Positions 22,620-35,563 of a DNA stretch of 64,000 nucleotides are shown piece by piece (position 1 is the stretch's first letter; every line of letters begins with the position of its first letter). Position numbers and translations under genes: made by a program. The stretch comes from Tetrahymena thermophila SB210. Its lineage: Eukaryota > Ciliophora > Oligohymenophorea > Hymenostomatida > Tetrahymenidae. Location of the stretch: contig NW_002476251.1 of the NCBI RefSeq assembly GCF_000189635.1, forward strand, positions 1-64,000. The letters are read 5' to 3'. The notes under the pieces were generated by a model. It was not told where the DNA came from, ran no database searches, and was given only the letters and a program-made list of their open reading frames with translations.

Positions 22620-24789
22620 TAAATTCAGTTATTAATTTCGTTTTATTTGTTTAATTTTTGATTTCTTATCAAAATTAGCTTATTATTTTATTTAATTTAT
22701 TACTTTTTTAGTAGTTTTTAAATCTAAATTTGAATCCACTTCTCTCATTCAATTATTTCCCAATAGCAAAATAGTATAATTTATTTAACTAAATATAATC
22801 TTAACAAATGTCATCATTAGCAATTTAAAACACCATAAATAATTACTGTTCATACCCATAAAAATTTAATGCTATTTTTAATGCAAAAAATTAATTAAAA
22901 TTTACTTTTATTTAATCAATATAAATAAATATTAAATAAAAAAAGAAAATTCATAAACTAACTCATCAAAAAATTTATTGGTAATTTTTATTTCTAATCA
23001 ACTAAACTAACCTAATTCAATTCTTTTATCCCTAAATATAATAAACCATCTTAAAAGGGATATGGTTTTAATTTTATTTACGTCTTAATAAAAATTCAAC
23101 ATCTCAATTAATAATGAATAAAAAATTTTTTTAATTATTTTTCCCAATTCAATAAATAATAAGCAATACTTCTCTAAACCATTTATATAAATTAAATATC
23201 AAAACGCGCAAATAAATTTTTAAAATACTTATTCAGTAAGAGACTCTTAAAGTATACAAATAACTTTTTAATAGAATTTTATTTATTCAATCATAATCAA
23301 TATTTTTTTTTAGATTGTTAATTATAATCTTTTAAAAATTAGGTTCTTTGCGTAGGATAAAATTTTTATTGATTACATTCTTTGTTTGACATATGCTAAT
23401 TTATTACACTCTTTGTGTGTTATCTATTTAGTTTGAATAATTATTTATATTTTACTTTTTTAGAGTTATAATCAAATTAAGCTATTTAAATGATGATAAT
23501 TATGGATTAAATACTTCAATAAAAATCTAATTAAAGGCGTATATTTTAAAGCAACAGTAAAATATGAGAATAATATATTTCATTTTCCAAATTACATGAA
23601 AAACTCCTATCTTAGTTATGACTTAATCCTCTTCTCATTTTGTTTTGCTATTCTTTTTTAGTAAAATAATCTCTAAAGTAATGTCGCTTTGCTTGCATCC
23701 TAAAAGATAAAATTGAAACACTTTGAAAATAAAGTCTCCTTCCTATAGCTGAAATTCTAAGCAAAAGATAAGTAAGTATTTTATAATTTATTTTTTTATT
23801 TTAAAAAAAATAATTTGTTATTTCTAAAATAAATTAAATAATTCTTTTTTGAATTCATTTATGAATGTAAATAAATGGATGTAATTAATTATTTCAATAA
23901 CTAATTTAAAACTATCTTTTTTTATTCGATTAATAAAACTGCTATTCAGTAAAATTAGTATTTAAAATTCAGATTAGATTTATTATTTCAATAAATTTTA
24001 GAAAATAAAAAGATTAAAATTAGTATCTTAATTAATATATTTTAATAAATTGAATTATATATCTTATCTTATTTCTTTATGGATTTTAAAAAATTACATT
24101 AGTTTTTGTTTTTTTTATGGTGAATTTAAAATATTTTTTATGATAAATAAGTATTTTTCAACCTTTTATGAATTTAATAGTGAAAATTTTATTGCTAAAA
24201 AGAGTTTGTTTAGTAATCTTATATAGACTTCTTCAGAGATTTAAAACAGCTTATTTTTAATTAATAGAAGATTTTTGCTTGTTTCACATTAGTAATTGAT
24301 ATTTTCTGAATTAATAAATTTAAATTTGATATAGATGAATTATTGATGAAATATCGATTTATAAAAGAAAGAGATAAATAATTGAATGAAAGAGACTTTC
24401 AGCTATCAATCCAATCCAAACAAACTAATAAATTTTGCTTTCTTGCTTTTTTTATGGATATAATAAAAGCACTAATGAAAATAAAAATATATTTGAAAAT
24501 TAAAAGAAAAATTTAGCTGTGGATTTTGGTAAACTTTCAACTCAAAGTTAATATTGTATTCATATGTAAATTATAAAAAAGCAGCTAATTTTTTAATTAA
24601 AATAAAAAAGAAAAACCAAGTAAGAGATTAAGCAAGCATTCATTCAAGAGGTATAAACTTAAAGATTGAAAAAAAGGAAAATCAATTGATTTTAGAGCAA
24701 GCATCAAAGGGAATCAGTTAACTTATCTTAGAAATATAAGACAACATAATAAAAAGTAGAGCTAGTAAAATATTTAGATTTAAGGAGCG
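22620..24789. other. Divergent intergenic region
   Basis: About 2.2 kb between divergent genes. Apart from a small candidate exon at 23596-23771, it is AT-rich without supported features. The last 400 bp before 24790 become A- and purine-rich on the plus strand, as in a 5' leader. Confidence 0.5.
23596..23771 (+). CDS. Possible first exon of a small secreted protein
   Basis: An ATG opens MKNSYLSYDLILFSFCFAI, which looks like a signal peptide, followed by about 35 hydrophilic residues with no TGA. The frame then runs into a strong GTAAGT donor at 23772. I could not find a convincing following exon. It may be a real short secreted protein gene, a remnant, or chance. This patch has more G+C than the flanks, which is why I list it. 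Confidence 0.25.
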
Positions 24790-25542
24790 ATGAATAAACC
24801 AAATTTAAGGCAATTCAAAGATAACGTAGACTACGTTATTAAGATACTTCTAGTTGGTGATAGTGCAGTAGGAAAGACTAATATTATGCTTAGATATTGT
24901 GATCATGGATATAAAACAGCTCACATGGTAACAGTAGGAGTCGATTTTAAGATGAAAACTATAAAAGTAGATTAGAAACAGCTTAAATTAATAATTTGGG
25001 ATACTGCTGGACAAGAAAAATATTAAGCTATGGCTTAAAGTATATATAATGGAGCTCAAGCAGTTATTGTCGTATACAGCATTACTGATAGAAATAGTTT
25101 CATGAATGTCAGAAATTGGATTAAGTAAATTTCAGAGCATGTTCCAGATTAGATTATTATAACCCTAGTAGGAAATAAATGCGATGAAAGCGAAAATTAG
25201 AGAAAAGTTGATAAAGCAGAAGGATAGGCTCTAGCTGATGAATATAAAATTCCTTTCTTTGAATCATCAGCAAAAGAAAATATTAACATAACATAGTTAT
25301 TTGAAGAAACAGCTAGATAAATAAAAGAAAAAATTTTAAATGATATTAATACTGTTGGAGACAGTGCATAAAAAATTAAATTTGACACTTTACAGGTCGG
25401 TTCTCCATCACCATAAAATAATGATAATTTCAAATTAACAGCAGAAAAAAGCAGATAGTCTGAATAAATGTATACGGAAACAACTCCTTTCGATACAAAA
25501 ACTCCTTAATCATAAAATAATGTTAGTAACTGTCAATGCTGA
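24790..25542 (+). CDS. Rab-family small GTPase, canonical
   Basis: A single-exon gene of 250 aa. All G boxes are intact: GDSAVGKT, switch I with VTVGVDFKMKT, WDTAGQEKY including the catalytic Gln, NKCDE and SSAKEN. The C-terminal hypervariable tail of about 65 residues is rich in Gln, Ser and Asn and ends in SNCQC, a C-x-C geranylgeranylation signal directly before TGA. It should therefore be a membrane-attached regulator of vesicle traffic. The switch region most resembles the Rab1/Rab8 group, but subfamily assignment needs a tree. The start MNKPNLRQFKDNVDYVIKILL was chosen as the first ATG in frame; two TAG codons inside the GTPase domain show that TAG is Gln. A short GATA-type simple repeat follows the gene. 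Confidence 0.93.
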
Positions 25543-25588
25543 AATACCAATATCATTAAAAATTAAGTTAACTTATAATTTGTAAATA

Positions 25589-25651
25589 GGAAGATAGATA
25601 GATAAATAGAAAGTAAGATAGATAGATAAATAAATAAATAAATATATTTGA
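25589..25651. repeat. Tetranucleotide tract (GATA/AATA)n
   Basis: A run of degenerate GATA and AATA units just downstream of the Rab gene. Similar four-base tracts recur in other gaps of this window. Confidence 0.8.
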
Positions 25652-26845
25652 ATTTAAATGAAAAGAAAGCAGCACGTTTTCTGTGAAAATTAGTTTAATT
25701 GTAAAAAATGATAAATGTATTTGATGATAATTAAATAACAGCATTTTGTTTATAGATGATAATAAATGAAACTTACTTTTCTTTAAATCATTTTTGGAAA
25801 ATTTTGCTTCTTAAGGTTATATATTTTATAAAAATAATGCTTTTAAATATTTTTATCAACAAATTTTTGAATACAAAAAAAGAATATAAAGTTTTTTAAG
25901 TTAATCAATCTATAATGAATGATATATCATTAAGAACTATAAAAATTCTTTAAGTTAATTTAATATTTATCAATAGATAAATAAAATTTTATTTATAATA
26001 ATTAATTAATAAATAGTTCAATTTTAAAATATTTTTTTAATTCAGTATTATTCTCATTTTGTTAATTATATATATGTTCATTAGATTTTTATTTTCTTTT
26101 AAAATGCAATCTCTTAAGTTATTTTTTATAAAGATCACTCAAATCTTTTTATGTTACTATAGGAATAAAATAGTATTAATATTAATTTATATCATTTTTA
26201 ATAAGATTTGATAATGCTATGTGAAGATATTATTGAAAGTTGTTAAAATTTAAATTATTTTTGTTTAAAACTGTAATACGATTTTCTCTCTTTCTTTTTC
26301 AAAAAGGAAAAATTCGATTGTATCACTATCATAAATTAACTGGCATTTGTTGTAGATAATTGTTTATTTTGATTTAATTTTCATAAAAGACTTTTAATAT
26401 AAAATTATTCAATTAAATTAATTATTTTTTTATACTTTATTTAAGAGTGTCAAAAAAAAATCTATGAATCAATCAATCTTCAAAATAAAAAAATAAAATA
26501 TTTTTTTTTCTCTTTTTAAAAAATACATTGCATTTAAAAAAATTTTATCTGACTTTCAACTATCCTATAAATATAATTTCTTATATAACAAATAAACAAA
26601 TAAAATATAACGAAATAAAGCCAATTTTAAAAAAAATTACTTCATAGATAATTAAATATTTATTATAATCAGGTATTATCAAAAATTAATTAATTAATTA
26701 GATTTTTATGGTTTGTAAATAGTTTAATAAATAGTTTGTAGTGAATAATTAGTAAGTCTTTTTTAGTTTTAAAATCATCTTCTTATATGTATAAATATTT
26801 TATTTATACATTTTTAAATTTTAATTCTGAAAACTGAGATGGCAA

Positions 26846-26895
26846 AGTAAGTGAGTGAGTAAGTAAGTAAGTAATTAAGAAATTAAGCAATTAAG
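26846..26895. repeat. Tetranucleotide tract (GTAA/GTGA)n
   Basis: A run of GTAA and GTGA units that grades into AATTAAG units, immediately past the 3' end of the TPR gene. Confidence 0.75.
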
Positions 26896-26941
26896 AAATT
26901 TAGCAGTATATTATTAGTTTTTTTACAACAAAATTACCTGC

Positions 26942-27664
26942 TCAAATCAAATTGCATGATAAATTAGAATCACACAGAGTACATTAATTTGTTTCTCTAT
27001 AAATAACTTTTTATGAATTGCTATCTAATTCTAGAGCTCTTTTAAAGCAAATACTTGCTTCTTAATCTCTCTTCAATTACTTTAAAGTTAAACCTTTGTT
27101 TATTAAGGCATTTATATTTTAAGGATCTATATTTAATATTTCATCATACTGCTCAATTGCTTTATCAAGTTATTAGAGAATTTTATAAATATTTCCTTTA
27201 TTATGAAGTGAGCTAATATCATTTTAATTATATTATAGTGAAATATCATAACTTCTAATAGCTTCATCATAGCGTTTTAGTTTTTTTAAAACATATCCTT
27301 TATTGTAATAAAGTTCAAAGGCATCATTATATTATGATATTCCTTCATTGTAGTTTAGTATCGCTTCTTCATCTCTGTTTAATTTGCATAAGCAGATTCC
27401 CCTATGAATATATGTCTTACAATCAATTTCTTGATTAAGTAAATAATTATAAATTTCTAGCGCCTCAGAATATCTTCCTAGATTCATCAAAACAACAGCT
27501 TTTTTTCCTAAAATTTTTAATTTCTTGTTTTCTCGATCCTTAATATCTCTATTCTATTTAAGTTGTTCAAGTTTATTGTTCCATATTTTTAATTCTTGCA
27601 CATAATTTTGAATATTTTTGTTTGTTCCATCAATTGCTTAATTTGATCCAATGTTATTGCTCAT
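26942..27664 (-). CDS. TPR repeat protein
   Basis: A single-exon gene of 240 aa starting MSNNIGSNQAIDGTNK and ending at TGA 26942-26944. After a head of about 65 residues it has five tandem tetratricopeptide repeats, recognised by the positions of Gly, Tyr, Ala and Pro, for example NLGRYSEALEIYNYLL, KLKRYDEAIRSYDISL, QLDKAIEQYDEILNIDP and LKRDQEASICFKRALELD. TPRs form a helical superhelix that binds peptides or partner proteins. No catalytic domain, TM segment or targeting signal is seen. The short C-terminal tail contains three Cys (CTLCDSNLSC). The family is large in Tetrahymena, so no orthologue can be named. Confidence 0.88.
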
Positions 27665-29534
27665 TGAAACTTAATTAAATAATGCAAAAATAATTAAAAT
27701 TAGCAATTAGCAAAATTTTAAAAATTTATGATTTATGTTTTTAATGCAACATTACTTCGACTTCTTATATTTGTGATAATTTATTTAACTTAAAAATAGA
27801 TTTTTTTCTTTTAATGAATTAAAACTCCTTCTACTTAAAAGCACTTTATACTATATCTGTTTGTATGAATTGGTTATATATACTGTTTATTAAGCATGTT
27901 TTTAAAATTTCAGCAAATTTTTGATCAAGTAAAATTCAAATATTATTTTTTATAGTTCACTTATATATTTTTTATTTAAATCAAATTGATAAAAAAATAA
28001 ATTATATTTTATTCATAGCAACTCGAAATTAAATTTATTTTTGAAGTAAACAAGTAAACAAATAAATATAATTAGATATTCTTAATTAAATTTTAAAAAA
28101 TTATTTTTTTTATATAGATATAATTTAAAGGTTATTAATTCAATATTTTAAATACATTAAAAAATATTTATTTAATTACAAAAAAAGCTAAAAACAATAA
28201 ATTAAATACAAATAAAAAAACTAAAAAAAACGAATGAATATAAAGTATTTTTTTTAATTTAGAGAAAAAGATCTGATGTATTTTATAATAATATTTTAAG
28301 TGTAAGCAGGTTTAATTAAAAATAAAAAAAAATATTATTGAATAGTATAATAAAACATATTAATTATCTATAATACAATATAAAGACAATTTTTTCCTAA
28401 TTTTAAGAAAAAAATTTATTTATATAACTTTAGACAAATATTCTAATTTAATAAATTATTATTACTAGAATCACTCCAATTATTTTTTCTTATTAAATTG
28501 AAAAGAAAGTTTAAATTATTTTTACTAATCAATTTTTTTCTGATAAGTATCAAAAAAGTAGTGGAAATCGGCTATCTTATATTTGCTGTTAATGCCTAAT
28601 AAGGATTTTACAGAGGAATAGCTAGATTATTACTAATATCATATTTTTTAATATAACATTAATCTATTAAATAGTTATGTTATTTATTTGAATTAATAAA
28701 AATATAAATAATTTTTAAATATTTAGTTAAAATTATATTTAAAAAATGTGTGCTTAATATATTAATATCTATATAATTTCTCTAAATTTTATAAATTTAT
28801 TGTTGAAATTAGCTTATATCCTATTTATATTTGCAAATAATAAATATTTTTCAATAATACAAAAGATAATAAAGTAATATTTAAAACTTTTTTTATTATT
28901 ATACTTCACAAAATATGTTTAATTCTAAAACTTAAAATGTTTATAATTGATCTTATTTTACCATAATTTTGCTTTTCTATAATAATTTTTTTCTATTTTA
29001 AATTCTGAAAAAAATTGAATTTGATTTTTATCTAAAAATATGTTTTATACCTACTACTTTCCAACCTTAACTTTATATAAAAAATTTTTTTTATGTAAGT
29101 ACTTGAATGTTAATAATTTTTCCAGCTTTAATTAAATATTCATAAAAAGCAAAAATTTAAAATTTCCAAGCTCATAAGATTAAAAAGTAACATAAGGAAA
29201 TAAAAATTATAAATAGAAACTAAATGATGAATATTTAGATATTGAAAAATGCAATTAATAAGTTAATGACTGAAATCTAAGATAATTGCAGAATGATTTT
29301 AATTTATTCCCATAAAAATCATAGAATTGCTATTATACACTAATAATTTAATCAATAAATAATATTTAAAAATTTTCAAAACTATTTTTTTTCAAATTAA
29401 TATTTTTAATCATACTAGCTAATGGAATAAAAATATTAGATTAATAAATTTGTTTATGTAAACTTATGTTATTTATAAAGCAACTATCAACTTTTATTAT
29501 TATTAATAAATAAAAATAAAAAAAATAAATAATT
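27665..29534. other. Divergent intergenic region
   Basis: About 1.9 kb between divergent genes. A brief less AT-rich patch at 28550-28630 has no durable frame. I see no repeats or RNA genes. Confidence 0.5.
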
Positions 29535-30473
29535 ATGGGATTTTCTAAAAGTTATTCTTTTATATTTGCAGGACTTTTATTGGTAGCTATTACTGTAGTT
29601 CTTATTGCTGGTAATAATAGTAAAATTGATTTAGAAGAAGACTCTATTACTAGGCTCAAAGATATTTATTTTTTTTCAAAAGTATCATACTGTGATGCTT
29701 AATAAATAAATTCCTGGAGTTGTGGAATAGCTTGTATGAGACATCAAAACATGGCAATATCATAAACTGTAACTACAGAACTTTAGGGTCAAGGATACTG
29801 TGGTTTTGTCAAAGATAGTTAGAATATTGTTATTTCTTTTAGAGGAAGTGACAATTTAAGAAATTGGATGAGTAACCTTAATTGTAGAAAATTTAACTAT
29901 TAGAAGTGTGACAAATGTAATGTACACGAAGGTATCTATAATATTTATAGTAGTTTCTAAAATAAGTTGACTGAGTGTGCATTAAATTTAATAAAATAAT
30001 ATCCTCAAGCTTCAATTATAATCACTGGACATTCTCTTGGTGGTGCTTTGGCTACTCTATAAGCTGTTGATATAAAGACTTAATATCCAGACTATTCAAT
30101 TGAGTTAGTGACTTTTGGTTCACCTAGAGTTGGAAATTAAAAATTTTCTGATTATGCTAATAATTTACTCAAAAATAACTCTGTAAGAATAACTAACAAA
30201 AAAGACGTTATACCTCATCTTCCATTTAAATTCTTTGATTTTTACCACACAGGTTAGGAAATGTGGATTGTAGATGAAATATCATTTAAAACTGATTGCA
30301 AACAAGGGGAAGATTAAAATTGCTCTGCTTCTGTTAAACCAAACTTAAGTATAAATGATCACTTATACTATTTTGGTGTTTACTCTGGTTGCACTTTAGT
30401 TCGTGGAGAAAGTACCTAAGAAGATGTTCATAGTATATTAGATTATTTGAAGAGTTCCTGCCCTGTTCACTGA
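29535..30473 (+). CDS. Class 3 lipase (alpha/beta hydrolase)
   Basis: A single-exon gene of 312 aa. Class 3 lipases cleave triacylglycerols or phospholipids. The nucleophile elbow is GHSLGG (Ser at about 167), the acid is in DVIPHLP (Asp at about 224), and the catalytic His is in INDHLYYFG (about 276). The oxyanion-hole side motif FRGSDNLRNW is also present. The N-terminus MGFSKSYSFIFAGLLLVAI is a signal peptide or signal anchor, and many paired Cys suggest a secreted or lysosomal, disulfide-bonded enzyme. The final Cys-Pro-Val-His precedes TGA. It is likely a digestive lipase, as ciliates carry many. All expected residues are present and length is normal for the family. Confidence 0.93.
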
Positions 30474-30884
30474 TATAGATAAGAAATTAATAACAATAAT
30501 TTTTAATTTAAAATAATTTGTTATATATCGATCAATCAATCCAATTATTTAAATTTTATATTAATTATAAACGAAAATTAAAATAAAAAATTAAATCGTT
30601 TTTTGAAGCTCTTATTTTTAGTTTAAAAAAAATAATTTTTTTTTATTAAAGAAAAATTGTTAAAATTAAAAAAATATTCTTTATTTTTTTAAATTGAGCT
30701 ATCTCGCATTCATAATTTGCGGTCATTAAAAATCAATTTTGTAGTTTCATAGAAAAATTATAATTTTATTCATAATATTAAAAAAACAATTTCGATAGTC
30801 TGATTTTTTTATAAGTATTTATTTGATAATAAAAAGCAATAGTATAATTTGATTAAATAAGACATAAATAATAATTTATAGTAA
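30474..30884. other. Intergenic, AT-rich
   Basis: Between two plus-strand genes. No element is recognised. Confidence 0.5.
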
Positions 30885-33107
30885 ATGAAAGAAGACTAAA
30901 CTTATTCAAATTAAAACAAACATTTATACTGTGAAGAAATTGATTAAAAATGCTAATAAATGATATTAAAATAATATAATGATGCAATTGAAGTAGCTTT
31001 TAATATAAAAAAGAAGAGAATTTTTAAAAAAAAGAGGAGATAATAATAGATATTAGTGAGGCCTAACACCTATTCATTGTTAAATTAAAATAGGATTTTT
31101 TGCTTATATGGGGGACTATTTTTGCCTTGTGATTTTGCGTACGAAGCTAAAAACCTCTGGGCAGAAAGACAAAACATTAAACTAGGCTATAGACCTTTAC
31201 AGAGTATTGAAAAAAAGAAGAATTATAGCATTGTAGAGTTTTAGTGTAACTTTAAAGGGCTAGAATAATTTGATTTTTTAATAAATATTTACATGAATAA
31301 AGGGAAATAAGATTATTATAATCTTGCATAGGTTCTTAAATAATTCTAACATAATATTTAGATTTGGAAAAAATAGGCTTAGCTATTAGCTCCAATGAGG
31401 TATATTTATTTATATTTTATATTAAAAATAGACAAGCTTGACAAATATATATATATATGTATTTAGTTGATTTAATTAATACACTTTTTTTCTGATTAGG
31501 GAATATTTATTTGTGATTAATTAGTCTTTATTCTAGAACAAATATAAATGATTGATAGATAAATAGAGATAATCAAAATCTTAATACTCTATTTATCTCA
31601 AATTTTAAAATATTTCTAAGAATTTATCAGAAAAATTCTTTTATCACTTACTAAATTAATTAAAAATAATCAAATTTTGAAATTTAAAATTTAAAACTTT
31701 GTAATAATCTATTATTCTTTTTATAAAAGGTTAAAGAATTATGAAGAATATCATTCTGAGTATTAGAGTTTTATTAAAGAATGCTTAAACAAAGTGGATG
31801 AGTTGGATTAATCAAAATTTTATTTATTTGGATTCATATTTTATAATTATGAAACTGAGAATATAGAGTAAAGAACTGTAGGTTTTAGTAAAGGTTTTTT
31901 GAGTTTGCTGGGAACTGATTAAGATTAATTTAATAATATAACTCTGCGTTCAGGAGATTCTAACTATTACTCAGGAGATACCTTTTTAAATGCAATTGCT
32001 ATTTCATTACTTCCCTTTGCTTGTAAAGATGTTATCTTTTAAAAATCAGTTGCCGACACAGTAATATTCTCCTATGATGGATTTTAAATTCCTTGTAAAG
32101 AGATTAGAAGTTACTACTTACCTGAAAATTTTAATTAAATAAATTTTTTTGAGATTGGATTTGGATTAGTGGAATATGATATTAGCATTACAATGCTTCA
32201 ATAATTGCTAACATTAAGAGCAAGAAAGTATTATATTGAATAAAATAAAGAGTTAGAATTGTGTTGTGATTAAACTTTTGAATATTCAATGAACTCTCAG
32301 ATTTTCATTGAAAAATACTATCCAGATGCAATTACAAACGAGTTTTTAAGATGTAAATACTAACATATTGATGAAGTTAATTAAAAAACAAATAATTTAT
32401 AAGTAGTGACTTCTGTTTCATCAAAACAAACTAATTCTTTTTGTAATGATGATTTATCAGAAATAAGCTTTAATAATCTCTATCAATCAACCACTTTGAA
32501 AGATTCAACTAAGTCCACTATTTAGGGAAATAAATCTTCATTTTTATAAATACCCTAAAAGAATAATATTAATAAAATAATCACTCCTGAAAATTTTTAA
32601 ATTCTCATTTAATAAAATTTTTAATAATAGTTAAATAATGTTGAAAATTAATAATTTATTGAAATGGGAATTAATTAAGGATTAGGATATTCTTAGAGTT
32701 TAGAATAAAATTTAAATATTGAAGATCAAAGCATATAATTTAAAAAAGATATATCCAGTATAGATTAGTCAGATTAATTAGGATTTTCTCAAAATTTACA
32801 ATAATAATAAGCTGAGATGTAAATAGAACCATTTATGTACTTTGAAAATGGCTGCTAATCTGAATAAGAACAGTTGAAATAAATAAAATTACTTCCCCAA
32901 AAAGGATTGGATATGATGTTTTAATAATCTGATAATGATTTAAATAATAATTATCTATTTCTTTAGCTTAAAAATAATGAAAAAGAAGTTTTTATGCTTA
33001 AAAATAGTTTAAAAAACCCATAATTATAATAAGAAAATGATGTCTAATTTAACTATGTTGAATTTGTGAGTGATTATAATAAACAATAAAAAATAAATCA
33101 TTTTTGA
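30885..33107 (+). CDS. Unknown protein, Gln/Asn-rich C-terminal half
   Basis: Two exons (30885-31399 and 31730-33107) join to exactly 631 codons. The 330-nt intron has a GTATAT donor and an AAAAG acceptor. The start is MKEDQTYSNQNKHLYCEE. The first about 320 residues look globular, with motifs such as LYGGLFLPCDFAYEAKNLW, FGFIFYNYETENIEQRT and GFGLVEYDISITMLQQLL. The rest is low complexity with many Gln, Asn and Ser, ending KINHF before TGA. There is no TM segment. No family is recognised; it is probably ciliate-specific. A strongly decayed partial copy lies directly downstream, so the locus went through a tandem duplication. Confidence 0.75.
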
Positions 33108-33520
33108 TAATTAATATAATAGGGTCAATTAATTTAATAAATAAATATTGTAATATATATTGTAATATGAGTTTTAGTAGAGTGCAACAAATTAATAATA
33201 CTAAATAAAATGTTTAATTTATTATCAAAATTTATAAAAGTAAAATTGAAGTTTCCTTTTTAATTTATTGAGAATTTTTTTGAGTAAATTTATTATTTTT
33301 ATGAGTTACATAAAATTCTCTCAAAAAATTTTTGTATTAACAAATAAAAATTAAATTACATCTTTTAAAAATATAATTTTTATATTTTATTAATATCTAA
33401 TACTATCAAAAGTAATAATAAATTTTATAAATAACAAAAAATATTAAAAATATATTTATTTATTAATTCAAGTAAAATTAATATGTTTTTATATGATTTT
33501 AAAAGATTAAAGTAGTGTAA
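33108..33520. other. Intergenic spacer before the decayed copy
   Basis: AT-rich DNA separating the intact gene from its decayed tandem copy; no feature is seen. Confidence 0.45.
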
Positions 33521-34260
33521 AAAATGGTCATAGAGGGTTTAAAAAAATATTTGTTAGGAATAATCAAATTTTTATTTATTTGGATTCTTATTCTAGAATT
33601 ATTACAATAATGAAACATTTATTTTAGAGTGTGTTTAGTAAGGGATTGTTAAGTTTGTTGAGACTAAATTTACTAATATAATATATCTTAAAGTATATTT
33701 AACAAATTTTGCTGCAGAATTTTTTAATCACTTATTAAACATATTTAGCATATAAAAATTTAGTTTTGTAAAATTCAATAACAGTATGGATTTTTAATTC
33801 CTTTAAAAAATTAGCACTTTATATTATTATAAGTAATCACTCACTAAATACATTACTTCGAAATAAGATTTGTGTTAAGAGAATATGATATTCGTATATA
33901 AAATATATAGAAACGTTTTTTGATGAAATTTTTCTATATTGAATAAATTCTCAACTTTTCATTGAAAAATATTACAGCAATAAGTAAAGAAATACACATA
34001 AATATCTTGAAAATATAAAGGTAAATATTATCTAATTGTTTAGTACAAATTCAACCATTAATCACTAATAAACTAATGAAAATATAATTTCAACTAATTT
34101 ATTAAATAATGATTTTAATTAGATATTTAATTCAACTAATTTATTAATTAATGATTTTAATTTGATATTTTATCCAACTAAATATGAAATTTTATATTTT
34201 GAATTAGATCTAATTGTTGAAAAATAAAAAGATGATCACTTAAATTAATAATAAACTCCT
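33521..34260 (+). pseudogene. Decayed tandem copy of the 30.9-33.1 kb gene
   Basis: The order of matches follows exon 2 of the upstream gene. Copy sequence coding for FLFIW at about 33570-33585 matches KFYLFGF upstream, then a match to SKGFLSLL, then DGFQIP, then EYDI near 33885-33900, and FIEKYY near 33960. No continuous frame links these, and several segments present in the intact gene are missing or rewritten, so this copy is non-functional. It retains the same order and orientation, which fits an old local tandem duplication followed by loss. Confidence 0.7.
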
Positions 34261-34558
34261 TCATAGCTAGCTATTAAAAATTAGAAGGAAAATAGGTAAA
34301 TTTTTTATGATCATATGTTTATTATTACTTTTTTATTAAAATGAATTTTCCATTTAATGATTTATTAAATATTTATTTTTTTAAATTTTATTAACTTAAG
34401 CTATTATTATTAAAATGGGAAAATTTGCTGCTTCTACATATTTTTTATCTGTGGTTACCTATTAAAAAAGAATATCAAAAAAATTAATAATTTAGTTTTT
34501 TTAATTTAGAATAAAAAAGTAAATTTGAAAAAAGGGAATAAATATATAAATAAGCGAA
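34261..34558. other. Upstream region of the CCDC25-like gene
   Basis: AT-rich leader that becomes A/G-rich just before the start codon, as is common in front of Tetrahymena start codons. Confidence 0.4.
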
Positions 34559-35182
34559 ATGGTTTTTTATTACACTAGTTCTGACGGACATCTTCTTTAC
34601 ATGGGTAGAGACAAATTTGAAAACGAAGAATTAATTAAATACGGCTGGGATGAAGATATTTGGTTCCACGTTGATGATTTAAGTTCTGCTCACGTTTACC
34701 TTAGATTAAATGAAGGTGAAGAGTGGACTAATATAGATGAAAAGCTCATTCAAGAATGTTGCCAATTAGTTAAAGAAAACAGTATTCAAGGAAAAAAGAA
34801 AGATAAGGTTGATATTGTTTATACTCCTTGGAGTAATTTGCATAAGACAAATAACATGGAGGTTGGTGCTATTGGTTTCCACAGCGAAAATCTCAGAAAA
34901 AAAGTTAGAGATATTACAAGAGATAAAGATATTGTGAAAGCAATCATAAAAACTGAAAGAGAAGAAGAAAAGCCTGATTTCAGAGATTTAAAGGAAAAGC
35001 ACATCCTTGAATTAAAGAGAAAGAGATTCAAAGAATTTAAAGAATAATAAAAAAAGGAAGATGAAGAAAATAAATAAAAATTATTAGAAAAGCAATCTAA
35101 AAACTATAATTACTTGAACGAAAACAAAGAAATGATGACTTCTAATAAAAATGCTCCTGATGATGATGAAGATTTCATATGA
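34559..35182 (+). CDS. CCDC25: CCDC25-like protein (NFACT-R domain)
   Basis: A single-exon gene of 207 aa. It aligns end to end with animal CCDC25 from memory: it starts MVFYYTSSDGHLLYMGRDK, then YGWDEDIWFHVDDLSSAHVY, then LVKENSIQGKKKDKVDIVY, TPWSNLHKT and GAIGFH. The first about 130 residues form the NFACT-R/DUF814 fold shared with Rqc2/NEMF. The rest is a highly charged helix, and the tail is acidic (DDDED before FI and TGA), again as in CCDC25. In animals the protein binds extracellular DNA at the cell surface and RNA-related roles have been suggested; in a ciliate the role is unknown. The region has fewer TAA/TAG Gln codons in the first 160 codons than neighbours, in keeping with a well-expressed conserved gene. 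Confidence 0.92.
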
Positions 35183-35563
35183 TAAAAATAATTCAGAAAT
35201 ATAAAAAATTTCTTACTATAATTGTTGATTGTTTGTTTAGATAAGACATTCATAAAATGTTGTTAATTATTTCTCAAATTTTGATTTAACTTTTAAAAAA
35301 GCTATTAATATTTTGATTTGCACATTCACAAGTTTACTTTTAAACTAGTTTTTTTTATCCTATTTAAAGAGTGCATTTTTAACATTAAAAATAAATGTCT
35401 TTTTTGTAAAATAAACAAATTTTAAATTAATTTCAATATAAAGTGTCAATGTATTTTATGAGTGTTATACTTAAATTAATTACATATATACAGGATGGAT
35501 TACTATTTTTTGTAATTTGATATTTTTATGAAAGGTATGCATGATGTATATTATCTTATTTTA
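35183..35563. other. Convergent intergenic region
   Basis: Downstream of two converging genes. No hairpin or repeat stands out. Confidence 0.45.

Larger units (their letters stand above)
25543..26941. other. Convergent intergenic region with simple repeats
   Basis: Contains a GATA/AATA tetranucleotide tract at about 25590-25651 and a GTAA/GTGA tract at about 26846-26895. Nothing else is supported. Confidence 0.6.

Noticed and set aside
28540-28640. Less AT-rich 100-bp patch
   Set aside because: Too short, with no frame, motif or hairpin that could be supported.
31440-31465. AT dinucleotide run
   Set aside because: Short, inside an intron, and expected by chance in this composition.
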